From positions 1,860,001 to 1,924,000 of the forward strand of contig NZ_CP180210.1 of the NCBI RefSeq assembly GCF_047556435.1: 64,000 bases of DNA. Reading direction: 5' to 3'. The position numbers were made by a program, and so were the translations under genes. This stretch comes from Alteromonas sp047556435 (GTDB lineage: Bacteria; Pseudomonadota; Gammaproteobacteria; Enterobacterales; Alteromonadaceae). How positions within the stretch are numbered: position 1 is the stretch's first letter; the number at the start of each line of letters is the position of its first letter. Below the pieces are notes generated by a model. That model was not told where the DNA came from, did not search any database, and worked only from the letters and a program-made list of their open reading frames with translations. Positions 16,595 to 25,622 of the stretch are shown here, piece after piece.

Positions 16595-18993
16595 GTTTAT
16601 TAGCAGGAAAGCGCGTGGTTATTGTGGAAGATACCACGATCGCGGCTACATACCTTGCACGGGAAATTACCAACATGGGGGCTGAGGTGGTGGGTCTGGC
16701 ACGTTCTGAAGAACAGGCGCTGTCTTTGGTAGAGAAAGGTAAGCCTGCGCTCATTCTGATGGATATTAATTTGTCTGATGGTGGTAGCGGCATTGAGGCT
16801 GCCAAATTGATCCTGAAAAAACACAATATTCCAATTATATACACTACCTCGTATTCCGACGACGCCACGCTGACTCGTGCACTTGAGACCAGTCCTTACG
16901 GATACATCGTTAAGCCATTCGACTCAAAAATCATCAGGACTGCCTGTGAAACCGCCCTTCATCGCTTTGCGCTGGAGCTACAGGTTACAGAATCAGAGAA
17001 ACGTTTCAGGGTCGCATCAGAGGCAGCACAATTCGGTGTTGTGGCTTTAAAAGAAAGCGGTAAGGCGTTTGACTTTCAAGGCGCGAGCAGTCTGCAAAAT
17101 CGCCTTGGCGCCGGTACCAGTATGCCGGTTAGTGACTTTATGGCGCTGTTTCCGGAATCAATGCGTAACGAGATTGCTGAATCCATACAGCGCGGAGAAA
17201 CCGTTCGTAAAACCATAAAAGTGGAAGGGCAATCGCTCGGTGAAGAAGCACTGTGGCTGGACGTCGTGTTTAGTGACGTCAGCATGGATAACGAACGTGT
17301 AAAAATTGGCGCGGTGATTGACGTTACTGAGCGTCAGCGCAAAATGCGCAAACTTAAGCTCTCTACAATCATTCTTGACCAGCTTGCCGAAGGCGTTGCG
17401 GTGTTGGATAAACACGGCATGATACGCGATGTTAATAAAGCACTGTGTCGGTTGTTTGGTGTAGCTGCATCAGCGCTGGTGGGAGCCAGCCTATCGGAAT
17501 TTGGCATACGTCGGGATGAGCTCTTAGACGCCACAGTAGGCGGACGTTCCGGTGTACCTAACAGACAGAAGCGAACGCTGTTAACGGCACGTGGTGAAGC
17601 ATTCCCGGCATTGGTCACACTATCAGAACTGGAAGAGCTTCATGGTGACTTACGGTTTGTAATGACAGTGTCCGACATTTCGGAGCTGGCACATGCTGAG
17701 AAGCGTCTTGAGTCATTAGCTTATACCGACCAACTTACTGGTGCAGGAAACCGCAACTATCTGAAACTGGCGCTGAATGAAAGTATGGAAGCCGACAAAC
17801 TGAAAGCGCTTATTTTCATTGATATCGATGGTTTCAAGCTGGTTAACGACACCTATGGTCATGATGTGGGAGATCAGCTACTGGCAAAATGCGCGCAGAG
17901 CTTTCAGTCTGAATTAAGCGACGATGATATCTTTATACGTCATGGCGGCGATGAATTTGTCATTTTGGTACAGAACGAAATCGATGTGAACACGCTCAGT
18001 GAGCGGTTGCTGAAAGCGCTGGATACGCCAATGATATCTGACAATGCTGTACTAAAAATGAGTGCCAGCATCGGTACTGTTACGTACGAGCAAAATCAGG
18101 ACGTGAATGAGCTGCTTAAGCAGGCGGATATCGCCATGTACGAAGCCAAGAAACGGGGTAAAAACCAGGCGGTGGCTTATTCAAAAGAGCAGAACGAAGC
18201 GATTGAGTATCGCTTGTATGTCGAGCAAGGGTTGTACAATGCGTTGTTAAACAAAGAGCTTCATGCAACGTTTCAGCCCATTGTCGATACACAGCAGAAG
18301 GTAGTGGCTCTTGAAGCGCTCTGCCGTTGGCACAGTCAGGATATTGGGGATATTAACCCCGCCTCTTTTATTCCGGTTGCAGAAGAAACCGGGCTGATAA
18401 ATGCGCTGGGCCTTAAGATGTTGCGTGAAGTCTGTATTGCGCATTCACTCTTGAGTGAGAGTGGCTTTGGTCATATCAAACTGCATGTGAATGTATCGAT
18501 TCTGCAGCTTAACTCTTCAGAATTGGTCAAAGAGTTTCTGGATTATCTTGCGGACTTTTCTGTCTCCACTGATGACATAGTGTTGGAAGTGACAGAGTCA
18601 GCCATGCATGACGTTACTACCCGGAATGTATTGAAAACCTTATCTGAAGCGGGCTTTGGCATTGCTATTGACGATTTTGGCGCCGGTTATGCGTCGGTAT
18701 CCGAACTGGCTCAGCCCTTTACTACCGTCGTGAAACTGGATAAAAGTCTCGCACCGAGTCAGGATGAGACGAGCCAGCGAAATATTATCGCAGAGTCACT
18801 GGTACAATTGTGTCGTAAGCTGAATAAAAAGGTACTTTTTGAAGGAATTGAGAGCAAAGCTCAGGCTGACTTTGCCACCGAGGCCGGTTGTCACTATATG
18901 CAAGGATTTTTATTTGCCAGGCCGATGTCGATAATGGAAGTTATTAACATGTTACGAGACGCAGAGCCTGAGACTGTGCCCGCCAGTAAGTAG
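16591..18993 (+). CDS. Response regulator with PAS, GGDEF and EAL domains
   Basis: An 800-residue c-di-GMP enzyme. A receiver domain (1-120; Asp58, Lys108) is followed by two PAS-like domains (about 135-250 and 258-370). GGDEF follows with a canonical site (GGDEF 452-456, FIDIDGF 409-415), then EAL (EAL 575-577, DDFG 694-697). Both active sites look intact, so synthesis and breakdown of c-di-GMP are both possible. The inhibitory I-site is not conserved: it reads SDDD where RxxD is expected. The 4-bp overlap with the phytochrome gene and the receiver domain make it the probable phosphorylation target of that kinase. Confidence 0.92.
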   Translation: MSLLAGKRVVIVEDTTIAATYLAREITNMGAEVVGLARSEEQALSLVEKGKPALILMDINLSDGGSGIEAAKLILKKHNIPIIYTTSYSDDATLTRALETSPYGYIVKPFDSKIIRTACETALHRFALELQVTESEKRFRVASEAAQFGVVALKESGKAFDFQGASSLQNRLGAGTSMPVSDFMALFPESMRNEIAESIQRGETVRKTIKVEGQSLGEEALWLDVVFSDVSMDNERVKIGAVIDVTERQRKMRKLKLSTIILDQLAEGVAVLDKHGMIRDVNKALCRLFGVAASALVGASLSEFGIRRDELLDATVGGRSGVPNRQKRTLLTARGEAFPALVTLSELEELHGDLRFVMTVSDISELAHAEKRLESLAYTDQLTGAGNRNYLKLALNESMEADKLKALIFIDIDGFKLVNDTYGHDVGDQLLAKCAQSFQSELSDDDIFIRHGGDEFVILVQNEIDVNTLSERLLKALDTPMISDNAVLKMSASIGTVTYEQNQDVNELLKQADIAMYEAKKRGKNQAVAYSKEQNEAIEYRLYVEQGLYNALLNKELHATFQPIVDTQQKVVALEALCRWHSQDIGDINPASFIPVAEETGLINALGLKMLREVCIAHSLLSESGFGHIKLHVNVSILQLNSSELVKEFLDYLADFSVSTDDIVLEVTESAMHDVTTRNVLKTLSEAGFGIAIDDFGAGYASVSELAQPFTTVVKLDKSLAPSQDETSQRNIIAESLVQLCRKLNKKVLFEGIESKAQADFATEAGCHYMQGFLFARPMSIMEVINMLRDAEPETVPASK

Positions 18994-19098
18994 GCTCCAT
19001 TACCTGGCCCGGCGAGAGCTGGGAAAAAGCTGGTCTTGTTTACCAACAGGTGAGTTACCTGCCAGAGCGCTGCTGCTTGGCCTGCCTGTGGTTACGTG

Positions 19099-19545
19099 TC
19101 AGGCTATGTCGGTATGTTGCGCGATATACTCAGATGGCGTTACTGCTGCATCGTTTAGCACCGGCACCGCAAAATCGGCGGGGCAGGCCATCTCCCCCAG
19201 CATCGAATGCACCAGTTGCGGGTCTGGGGTAGCGATGGCAACTTCACAAAATAGCTTTGAAATTTGTGCACATATGACGACACACGGAGAATCTTCAAGC
19301 AGGGTGTCGATATCCTCGACCATACTTTTGGCCGCGTGTGGTAACGCGTTATGGCGATCCTTCTGATTAAATGCCCGCGCAGTGTCTGTCCAGGGAAAGA
19401 CCACGCTGATCACCTGATAGCTGTCATCGGGTAGATAGCTGGTTAGTAGCCACATGGTAAACTTGCGAAAATTTATGCTGATAAGATCCCGATAATGAAA
19501 GGGGAGTGGGTCAGAGTCAGACAGTATCGGTAGCGACAGTTTCAT
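19099..19545 (-). CDS. Hypothetical protein
   Basis: A 148-residue soluble protein that I do not recognise. It has no signal peptide or membrane helix. Visible features: a start rich in proline and aspartate (LPILSDSDPLPFHYRD), a hydrophobic strand TMWLLTSYLPDDSYQVISVVFPW, and three cysteines. It begins 24 bp after the stop of the 283-residue unknown upstream on the same strand, so the two are probably one operon. The weak ribosome-binding site leaves the start uncertain. Confidence 0.55.
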   Translation of the reverse strand: MKLSLPILSDSDPLPFHYRDLISINFRKFTMWLLTSYLPDDSYQVISVVFPWTDTARAFNQKDRHNALPHAAKSMVEDIDTLLEDSPCVVICAQISKLFCEVAIATPDPQLVHSMLGEMACPADFAVPVLNDAAVTPSEYIAQHTDIA

Positions 19546-19569
19546 TTCACTGCACTCTGCTTGGTGTTG

Positions 19570-20421
19570 CTATACATACTCACCTTCCATATTGTGATTG
19601 TTGGCGTACATTGAAATCGGGAACTTGTCGTAAATCTTGTTTTTAAGCGCACTGGTCATGTGCACGACAAATAAGTTGTCGTGCTCTTTTCCATGCTCGG
19701 CGACAAACACGTTAATAAATTCGGAAATCATCTGGTTGGACTCGTCGGTCGCTGTTTTTACCAGCTCCATTGCGAAATCATGAAGACGCTTCACGGATTC
19801 GTTAAATTCAGAAAGGACATCAATCAGATTGATTTGTTCTTCGACCTCTTCAAACACCGATACCCTGAATTCAGCAGGGCCTCCAATATAGTCTTTCTCA
19901 ACCAGTGCTTTAAGTGAATAGCGGCGCAATATTTTACCGTTTTCATCTTCTTCAGCCAGGCTTTCCAATATTAGTGTGTGAATGCTGATACCGTATTGCG
20001 ATACATAATCATAGAGGCTGTCGACAAAACGGTAGGCAAATGACAGACGGTATTCTTTCTCCATCTGATGCGTTAATGCGTCGGTGAGCTCCCGGTCTTG
20101 TGGCAGACAGGCCTGCACATGGCGCTTTAACTGGCTGGTAAATATGCGCGCGCTGAGCACATAGTTATTCACGCAGGCATTGAGGTGTGGCTTGGCGGTT
20201 TCCAGCGCTTCAGAGCCGGCCTGATCGACATAAAGTCGTCCTAACCGGGACATCGCGTCCAGCACCATCTGTAAATTGGCATTTACCAGCCGAAATTTGT
20301 GGGTAATGGCGTAGGCAGATGAGAGCCGTTTTCTTGCGCGTTTTAGCTCTTTAAACTGATCCTCGTCCAGTGACAGTTTCTCGTCATCAAGACGTGAGGT
20401 AATAAAATATTCTGATTGCAT
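19570..20421 (-). CDS. Hypothetical helical protein
   Basis: A 283-residue protein, strongly charged and almost entirely helical by composition, with no membrane segment, signal peptide or catalytic motif I can name. Long heptad-like stretches occur (DEDQFKELKRARKRLSSAYA; EEVEEQINLIDVLSEFNESV). The C-terminus ends in NNHNMEGEYV. It reads as a cytoplasmic structural or regulatory protein. It is followed closely by a second unknown gene on the same strand. A strong ribosome-binding site is not evident at the ATG (20421). Confidence 0.6.
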   Translation of the reverse strand: MQSEYFITSRLDDEKLSLDEDQFKELKRARKRLSSAYAITHKFRLVNANLQMVLDAMSRLGRLYVDQAGSEALETAKPHLNACVNNYVLSARIFTSQLKRHVQACLPQDRELTDALTHQMEKEYRLSFAYRFVDSLYDYVSQYGISIHTLILESLAEEDENGKILRRYSLKALVEKDYIGGPAEFRVSVFEEVEEQINLIDVLSEFNESVKRLHDFAMELVKTATDESNQMISEFINVFVAEHGKEHDNLFVVHMTSALKNKIYDKFPISMYANNHNMEGEYV

Positions 20422-20608
20422 CCAGCCCGGCGCTTTATTATTTAATTATGTGTCAGGCTACCATGGTTGCACTTGCTAATTAAATCAAAAAGTACCTGTT
20501 AATTGGCATTTTAACCGTTCATCACCGAGCCGGGTATAATCTGAAAATGGCTTTTTGCTGCCCTGCGAGCAACTGGTATACTCACAGTATTACCACTACC
20601 ACTTTGGA

Positions 20609-21013
20609 ATGAATGTGTTTCCAGCAACTGTAACTGAAAAACTGCCAGCCGCGATTGTCAAAGAGGTGTTCTCACTTTCTGCTGATGCGCGTCAGACACT
20701 CTTTCTTGACTACGTTGAAAAGGCTGAAGCCGTCTGGCTGCTTAAAGGAAAAGACGGGTTTGTGATGATAGCCTCAGAGGAAGGGGAAAGACTGCCTGTC
20801 TGGCCACATTTTGATCTGGCCTCAGCGTGGAGCACAGGATCTGACGATGACGTGGAGGCGGTGAGTATTTCGCTGGCACAATTTAAACAGGACTGGCTGC
20901 CTGGTTTAGGCAAAAATCAGATTGAGCTGGTGCTATGTCCAAGCCGGGTCGAAAAAGAAGATCCCGTACTAACCGCCGAAGAACTACTGGCATCATTTCA
21001 GGATGAGGAATAG
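20609..21013 (+). CDS. DUF2750 domain protein
   Basis: About 134 residues, cytoplasmic. The segment AVWLLKGKDGFVMIASEEGERLPVWP and the later ASAWSTGSDDD fit the DUF2750 family, function unknown. The ATG at 20609 has no ideally spaced ribosome-binding site; a GTG two codons later (20615) has GGA six bases upstream. A TTG at 20555 adds 18 unconvincing residues. Its stop is 3 bp from the SufE-like gene, so the two are likely translated together. Confidence 0.65.
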   Translation: MNVFPATVTEKLPAAIVKEVFSLSADARQTLFLDYVEKAEAVWLLKGKDGFVMIASEEGERLPVWPHFDLASAWSTGSDDDVEAVSISLAQFKQDWLPGLGKNQIELVLCPSRVEKEDPVLTAEELLASFQDEE

Positions 21014-21016
21014 CGG

Positions 21017-21424
21017 GTGACGGGCGAAGTGCAAACGCTGATGCCTCTTGCAGCCCGCGTGGCATCTGCATCAGGCTGGGACAATGCGACCAGAGCTATC
21101 ATGCTGGCGGGAAAAGCGTTGCCCTTACTGCCGCCTGAGATGCGCGATCCGCAAGCGTACGTTAGTGGATGTGAATCTGATGTCTGGGTCGCCACCATTG
21201 AACTGAATGGGCAGGATACCATTGCTGGCTGGTCTCCCAGCAAGATTATTCGTGGCGTGTTGAGTATTATTCTGGAAAAAGCCAATGCTCTTGATGCGTC
21301 AGCACGTGCCTCATTCGACTTTGACCACTATCTCACACTATGTGGTCTGGACAGATATCTGAGTCAGTCGCGGGGCAATGGGGTGAAAAAGGTTATTGAC
21401 AGGCTAAGGTTGCTAAATACCTGA
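21017..21424 (+). CDS. SufE/CsdE family sulfur acceptor
   Basis: A 135-residue SufE-like protein. The family's sulfur-accepting cysteine lies in DPQAYVSGCESDVW, and downstream SPSKIIRGVLSIILEKAN and the C-terminal GLDRYLSQSRGNGV match the fold. SufE and CsdE take persulfide sulfur from a cysteine desulfurase (SufS or CsdA) for Fe-S cluster or tRNA thiolation work; no desulfurase gene is nearby, so the partner cannot be named. The start codon is GTG, 3 bp after the DUF2750 gene. It converges with a secreted unknown 18 bp further on. Confidence 0.85.
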   Translation: MTGEVQTLMPLAARVASASGWDNATRAIMLAGKALPLLPPEMRDPQAYVSGCESDVWVATIELNGQDTIAGWSPSKIIRGVLSIILEKANALDASARASFDFDHYLTLCGLDRYLSQSRGNGVKKVIDRLRLLNT

Positions 21425-21442
21425 ATAGCCAATGTGGCCAGA

Positions 21443-21868
21443 TCAGATGATCCCGCCGTCCGGCAGGTTTTTATAGACATCCTGTGCACAATGAATGTCG
21501 GGCGACGTTAAATTACAACGACGTGCAATGAAAGTTGCCATCAGGCTAACCGTTGCTTCATCACTGTCGTAATTCATGATACAGGCGTGTGTGTACAGTG
21601 TTCCGGTCCACGCCGCGGGTAACGCGTGAGAGTGGCGGATAAATGAGTTGATAGCTGGCTGCAGATCGTGCCGGGCATGCTCTGATATACGCGAAATCAC
21701 AGCAACCCCCTTATTGTTACTGTCATCAATTCCTGCTTCCCGTCCGGCCTGGACAAGGCTGACTGCTTCACCCATGCCCTGACACAAGACAATGCGGTCG
21801 AGGCGTTGCTGCGCATAACCAGAGAAAGACAGCAGGCTTAACAGTACCAGACAGAGTCCCGGTTTCAT
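21443..21868 (-). CDS. Exported hypothetical protein
   Basis: About 141 residues with a signal peptide (KPGLCLVLLSLLSFSGYAQQ, cleavage after YAQ or nearby). The mature part has four cysteines (VLCQG, HACIM, RRCNL, IHCAQ), suggesting a disulfide-stabilised periplasmic protein. I do not recognise a family. The ATG at 21868 has GAGG nine bases upstream; an in-frame start at 21898 would put charged residues before the signal peptide. It lies downstream of, and on the same strand as, the glycosyltransferase gene, 65 bp away. Confidence 0.6.
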   Translation of the reverse strand: MKPGLCLVLLSLLSFSGYAQQRLDRIVLCQGMGEAVSLVQAGREAGIDDSNNKGVAVISRISEHARHDLQPAINSFIRHSHALPAAWTGTLYTHACIMNYDSDEATVSLMATFIARRCNLTSPDIHCAQDVYKNLPDGGII

Positions 21869-21933
21869 AAGAGTTGCCTCATGAGGTGCAATCTTCAACG
21901 GTATCTTTTATAGCCGGAACTATCAGGCCTGGT

Positions 21934-23181
21934 TCACAATTTCTGCTGATTTTTGGCAGCGATCCACTGCGACATATACTTAGTACTGCTCAGTGTGTGA
22001 TGCCACAAAAGGTGTTGCAGGAACAGGGGACGCCGGTGTGTCTGAGGATCTGTGACCAGTGACTGAATGGTACTTAGTAAAAGTGGGACGTGGGCGTCGG
22101 GATGAAAAGCTTTGATACAAGTGAAGCCGGCCTGTTGCGCCGTGGTCCATGCTAGCTTATCTGAGTATAACGTTGCAGCGTCCTTCACAAACGCGTCGAT
22201 GTTGTCCTGGCAGGCCCCGGGCCATTTGTCTGTGTCCGCAATACCTTCCGCACCGATGGCGGTGGTAACACTTGGCGTACCTGTCTCCATCGCCAACAAC
22301 AATTTTCCTTTTAGTCCGGCGCCAAACCGCAGCGGAGCAAGCAGTACTCTGGCCTGGCTAATTACCTGCTCGGCATCGTCCGCCCATCCCTCAACAAAGA
22401 ATCCTTGTGTGGGATTATGCAATTGTGTGGCCTTTTTCGGAGGGTAGGCACCATAAATGCGTAATTGCGAACCGGGAACCTGCTTTCTGAGTAACGGCCA
22501 AATGTGTTGTTTTAGTTGTAGTACGGCATCCCAGTTAGGGGCATGACGAAAGTTGCCAATCGACACGAAATCTCGACGCTGTTCATAGTCTGGCAATGTA
22601 GAAGGTGTCGATAGACAATCTTTTGGAGAATGTAGCAAAGGAAAATAGAGCAGCTGTGCAGCGGGAACCTGGTAATAAGCGGTTAGCAGTGAGTATTCCG
22701 CTGACGACATCACCAGCGTTAAGTCACTTCGTAAGATGCTGGCAACTTCACGTTGGGCGAGGAGCGTATTTTTGCAAGCCTGATCCACGTGGAGCCCCCG
22801 TCGAACGGCATCCCAGCGGGACTGTCTGAGGCTATGGAGATCTTCTGTGTTCAGGATCCGAATGGCTGCCGGGCACACCTCTCTGACACGCCAGGAAAAT
22901 TGCTCTTCAGTCATGTAGCGGTCAAAAACAACCACATCCGGTTGTAATGCCGCCATTCTGTCGTTAAAACTGTCACAGTTAAGCCGCACTGACTCTACAG
23001 CAACATTCAGAGCACGTAAATCGGCTTTATGAGGGCTGTCAGTCGCCGCGGTCATAAATATAATGTCGTGATCCTGTTCCCGCATCGCGGTAAGCAGCGC
23101 AAGCATATTTCTTCCGGCGGCAGAAGAATCGGGCTCTGGCCAGACATAGCCGATAATGACGATACGTAACCCGGACAACAC
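21934..23181 (-). CDS. Glycosyltransferase, GT4-like (GT-B fold)
   Basis: A 415-residue cytoplasmic glycosyltransferase. The N-terminal Rossmann half starts LRIVIIGYVWPEPDSSAAGRN. The C-terminal half has SIGNFRHAPNWDA, the strand LRIYGAYPP, FVEGWADDAEQVISQARVLLAPLRFGAG and LLLAMETGTPSVTT, the usual donor-binding region of family 4/1 enzymes. Donor and acceptor sugars cannot be inferred. No other polysaccharide genes lie around it, so it is an orphan. It is divergent from the ketopantoate reductase-like gene. Confidence 0.75.
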   Translation of the reverse strand: MLSGLRIVIIGYVWPEPDSSAAGRNMLALLTAMREQDHDIIFMTAATDSPHKADLRALNVAVESVRLNCDSFNDRMAALQPDVVVFDRYMTEEQFSWRVREVCPAAIRILNTEDLHSLRQSRWDAVRRGLHVDQACKNTLLAQREVASILRSDLTLVMSSAEYSLLTAYYQVPAAQLLYFPLLHSPKDCLSTPSTLPDYEQRRDFVSIGNFRHAPNWDAVLQLKQHIWPLLRKQVPGSQLRIYGAYPPKKATQLHNPTQGFFVEGWADDAEQVISQARVLLAPLRFGAGLKGKLLLAMETGTPSVTTAIGAEGIADTDKWPGACQDNIDAFVKDAATLYSDKLAWTTAQQAGFTCIKAFHPDAHVPLLLSTIQSLVTDPQTHRRPLFLQHLLWHHTLSSTKYMSQWIAAKNQQKL

Positions 23182-23294
23182 TGTTCACTCCTGAAGTAAA
23201 AATGAAATGATACCAGATGTCCGTGCACAATGAGTCACTGTCAGCACTGACAAGTTATATCCGTAATGACATACTGGTAAAAAAGGAAGCCAGA

Positions 23295-24326
23295 ATGATG
23301 CAACATCTGATATTCGGAAGTGGCCTGATTGGGAGTTATTTGGGCAGTGTAATGACACTGAATAACGCCAGTGTCAGTTTCGTGGCAAGGGGTAGCTGGG
23401 AGCAACGCCTCTCTTTGCCATTGCAGTTGACCGACTATCTGAACAATAAGGCCAGGGTAGACGAACAGCGAGTGGTTGCTGAACCCTTGAGCACACCGCC
23501 GGATGTAGTCTGGCTGACAGTAAAATGCACCGCGCTTGCGTCAGCGTGTGAGGCGTTAACTGATTGGGTGGGCCCTGACACGGTTATTGTGTGTTGTCAG
23601 AACGGAATCAGTGCTCACGCTGAGGTAAAGCGATTTTTTCCTCATCATGAGGTACTGCGGGCGATGGTTCCGTTTAATGTCGTCATTGCTGAAGAGCAAC
23701 ATCTTCATAAAGGCTCAGAAGGCACACTTGTGATTGAACAGTCTGCAGACAGTGACTTCACAGAATCTCTGGTAAATACCGTGTCGCATCCGCTTCTGGC
23801 TGCCATGTCCTCTGACAACATTGAAGCAGTCCAGTGGGCCAAACTGCAACTGAATCTGGGTAACGGTGTAAATGCGCTTGCCGATATTCCGGTAAAAACC
23901 ATGCTGGAAAACCGCTACTACCGAAAGGTGATTGCCGCGCTGATGACGGAGCTGCTTACCGTGGCCAGGGCGAAAAAACTGAGTTTACCCAAAGTGGCCC
24001 GGTTGCCGGGATTTTTGATACCGTGGGTACTTCGACTACCTGACAGCATGTTCAGGCTCGTCGCCAAACAAATGCTGGCTATTGATCCGACTGTGAAAAC
24101 CTCGATGTGGTGGGATCTTCACAACCACAAGGCCACTGAACGTGATTACCTCTACGGTGCACTGGTGCGCGCCGGCGAGGCGGTAGCTGTGCCTTGCCCG
24201 GTCAACGCGTTACTAAACATACTGATAGCTGAGGCCGAACGTGATAATAAAGCGACACAATACACACCGTTGCCAGCCAGAGCGATGTACAAACAAGTAC
24301 AAAAAGTATCAGGTCGCCCAAAGTAA
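23295..24326 (+). CDS. 2-dehydropantoate 2-reductase family protein
   Basis: About 343 residues with the NADPH-binding Rossmann motif GSGLIGSYLG at the N-terminus, then DVVWLTVKCTAL and VCCQNGISAHAE. The catalytic-lysine region QWAKLQLNLGNGVNAL and a helical C-terminal domain also match. PanE reduces ketopantoate to pantoate in pantothenate/CoA synthesis, but genomes often carry paralogues of unknown substrate and this one is longer than E. coli PanE (about 300). No pan genes are adjacent, so I leave the symbol empty. The ATG at 23295 follows AAGGAAG. Confidence 0.75.
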   Translation: MMQHLIFGSGLIGSYLGSVMTLNNASVSFVARGSWEQRLSLPLQLTDYLNNKARVDEQRVVAEPLSTPPDVVWLTVKCTALASACEALTDWVGPDTVIVCCQNGISAHAEVKRFFPHHEVLRAMVPFNVVIAEEQHLHKGSEGTLVIEQSADSDFTESLVNTVSHPLLAAMSSDNIEAVQWAKLQLNLGNGVNALADIPVKTMLENRYYRKVIAALMTELLTVARAKKLSLPKVARLPGFLIPWVLRLPDSMFRLVAKQMLAIDPTVKTSMWWDLHNHKATERDYLYGALVRAGEAVAVPCPVNALLNILIAEAERDNKATQYTPLPARAMYKQVQKVSGRPK

Positions 24327-24642
24327 TCACCGGTTACTGGTTTTACTTTAAAACGCCACACACTAGCTAATCGCTACTATCAGGCGCTTTCATTTAGTTT
24401 TCTACTATTCGATATGTAGCGATATCACTCACGAAGCCTGACTGTATTGAGAGGAACGCATTGACTGAGTAGTATTCTCTGGTGACCCCAGTTATTCGAC
24501 AGAAAAAAACAGACATCTTATGCGATTTTTATGGCGCGGTTGCGTATAATGTTCTATATCTGAATAACGGATTCAGTATTTGCGCAGGGAACGGCATCGT
24601 AATCCTTCTACCCAAGGGAAAGGTTTCGGAGCATCTGAAAAT
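24327..24642. other. Intergenic region upstream of the HDOD gene
   Basis: A 316-bp gap. The only clear element is TATAAT at 24545-24550, a good -10 box about 90 bp upstream of the HDOD start, without a convincing -35. I see no terminator, RNA gene or extra coding region in the rest. Confidence 0.35.
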
Positions 24643-25488
24643 ATGAACGTGCAAGATATCGCTCAAAGAGCGACAGAATTATTTGTTCTCCCTGACTCAG
24701 TTACTCGCCTGAAAGCGTGTATGGACGACGATGCCGCCAGCATGGACGACATAGCGGAAATCATTGCTTTTGACCCTTCACTCGCCACTCAGTTGTTACG
24801 AGTGGCAAACAGCGCGTTGTATCGTTTTCCAAACAAAATAGAAACCATCACGAAAGCCCTGCAGGTTATCGGTACACGCTCTGCTTACGACCTGGCACTG
24901 GCCTACGGTGTGACTCATGCGTTCAGCGACGTAGAGGGTAAAGCCATTGATTTGGATAAGTTCTGGGAGCAAAGTGTCTCCTGTGGTTTACTGGCTAAAT
25001 ACTTTGCTGAAAAAGAACGGATGAAACAGCCTGAGCGACTGTTCGTTGCGGGATTGCTGCACAATATTGGAGAGCTGGTTGTGGTGGCCGAAATGCCTGA
25101 AGAAGCTAAAAGGTGTTTGGCATTTAATTCCCGCGTCAGCCCACAGGAGCTACAGGAAGCCATTCTGGGTTTTAGTTACACCGAGCTCTCGTCTGAATTG
25201 ATTCGACTGTGGGGGATCCCGGCCTGTATCTTCGAGCCCATTCGTCATATTCACGAGACCGATACCCCTGCGCATAATAAAGATCTTCAGATTCTCCAGC
25301 TTTCTTACGTGCTCGCGCTGGATAATGTTAATCCCGAAATTTACCCGAGCTATAACAATCTCAAACCACACCAGCATGAAATACTTGAGCTTGAACGCGA
25401 AGATCTGGAAGACGCGCTTGATATCACGAATCTTCAATGTATCAGTGTTATTTCGCTGTTTAACCCCAGCGCCTTCATGCTTTACTGA
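24643..25488 (+). CDS. HDOD domain protein
   Basis: About 281 residues forming a single HDOD domain, an HD-like fold without phosphohydrolase activity found in signalling proteins. Seen: FVLPDSVTRLKACMDDD, IIAFDPSLATQLLRVANSALY, KALQVIGTRSAYDLALAYG, FVAGLLHNIGELVV and the C-terminal EPIRHIHETD. Such proteins often act with c-di-GMP or two-component pathways, but the role here is unknown. The ATG at 24643 has GGAG 11 bases upstream; an in-frame start at 24580 is possible but less likely. It converges with the thioesterase gene. Confidence 0.85.
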   Translation: MNVQDIAQRATELFVLPDSVTRLKACMDDDAASMDDIAEIIAFDPSLATQLLRVANSALYRFPNKIETITKALQVIGTRSAYDLALAYGVTHAFSDVEGKAIDLDKFWEQSVSCGLLAKYFAEKERMKQPERLFVAGLLHNIGELVVVAEMPEEAKRCLAFNSRVSPQELQEAILGFSYTELSSELIRLWGIPACIFEPIRHIHETDTPAHNKDLQILQLSYVLALDNVNPEIYPSYNNLKPHQHEILELEREDLEDALDITNLQCISVISLFNPSAFMLY

Positions 25489-25535
25489 AACGCTTTTTTA
25501 ACGGAACCGGCGCCACGGGGTTATCAAAAGCAGCA

Positions 25536-25605
25536 GGGCGTGTAGCTGAAGCAACAGGCAATCCAGCCTCGTAGCAGGGTAACAGTGCTTGCCACTACCA
25601 CGCCC
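25536..25605. other. Possible stem-loop between convergent genes
   Basis: GGGCGTGTAG (25536-25545) pairs with CTACCACGCCC (25595-25605) with one bulged base. Inside, GGCAA (25557-25561) can pair with TTGCC (25589-25593). There is no T-run. It lies between the ends of the HDOD and thioesterase genes. It may be a structured 3' end or chance. Confidence 0.25.
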
Positions 25606-25622
25606 TTCGCGAAAGCCCAGTG

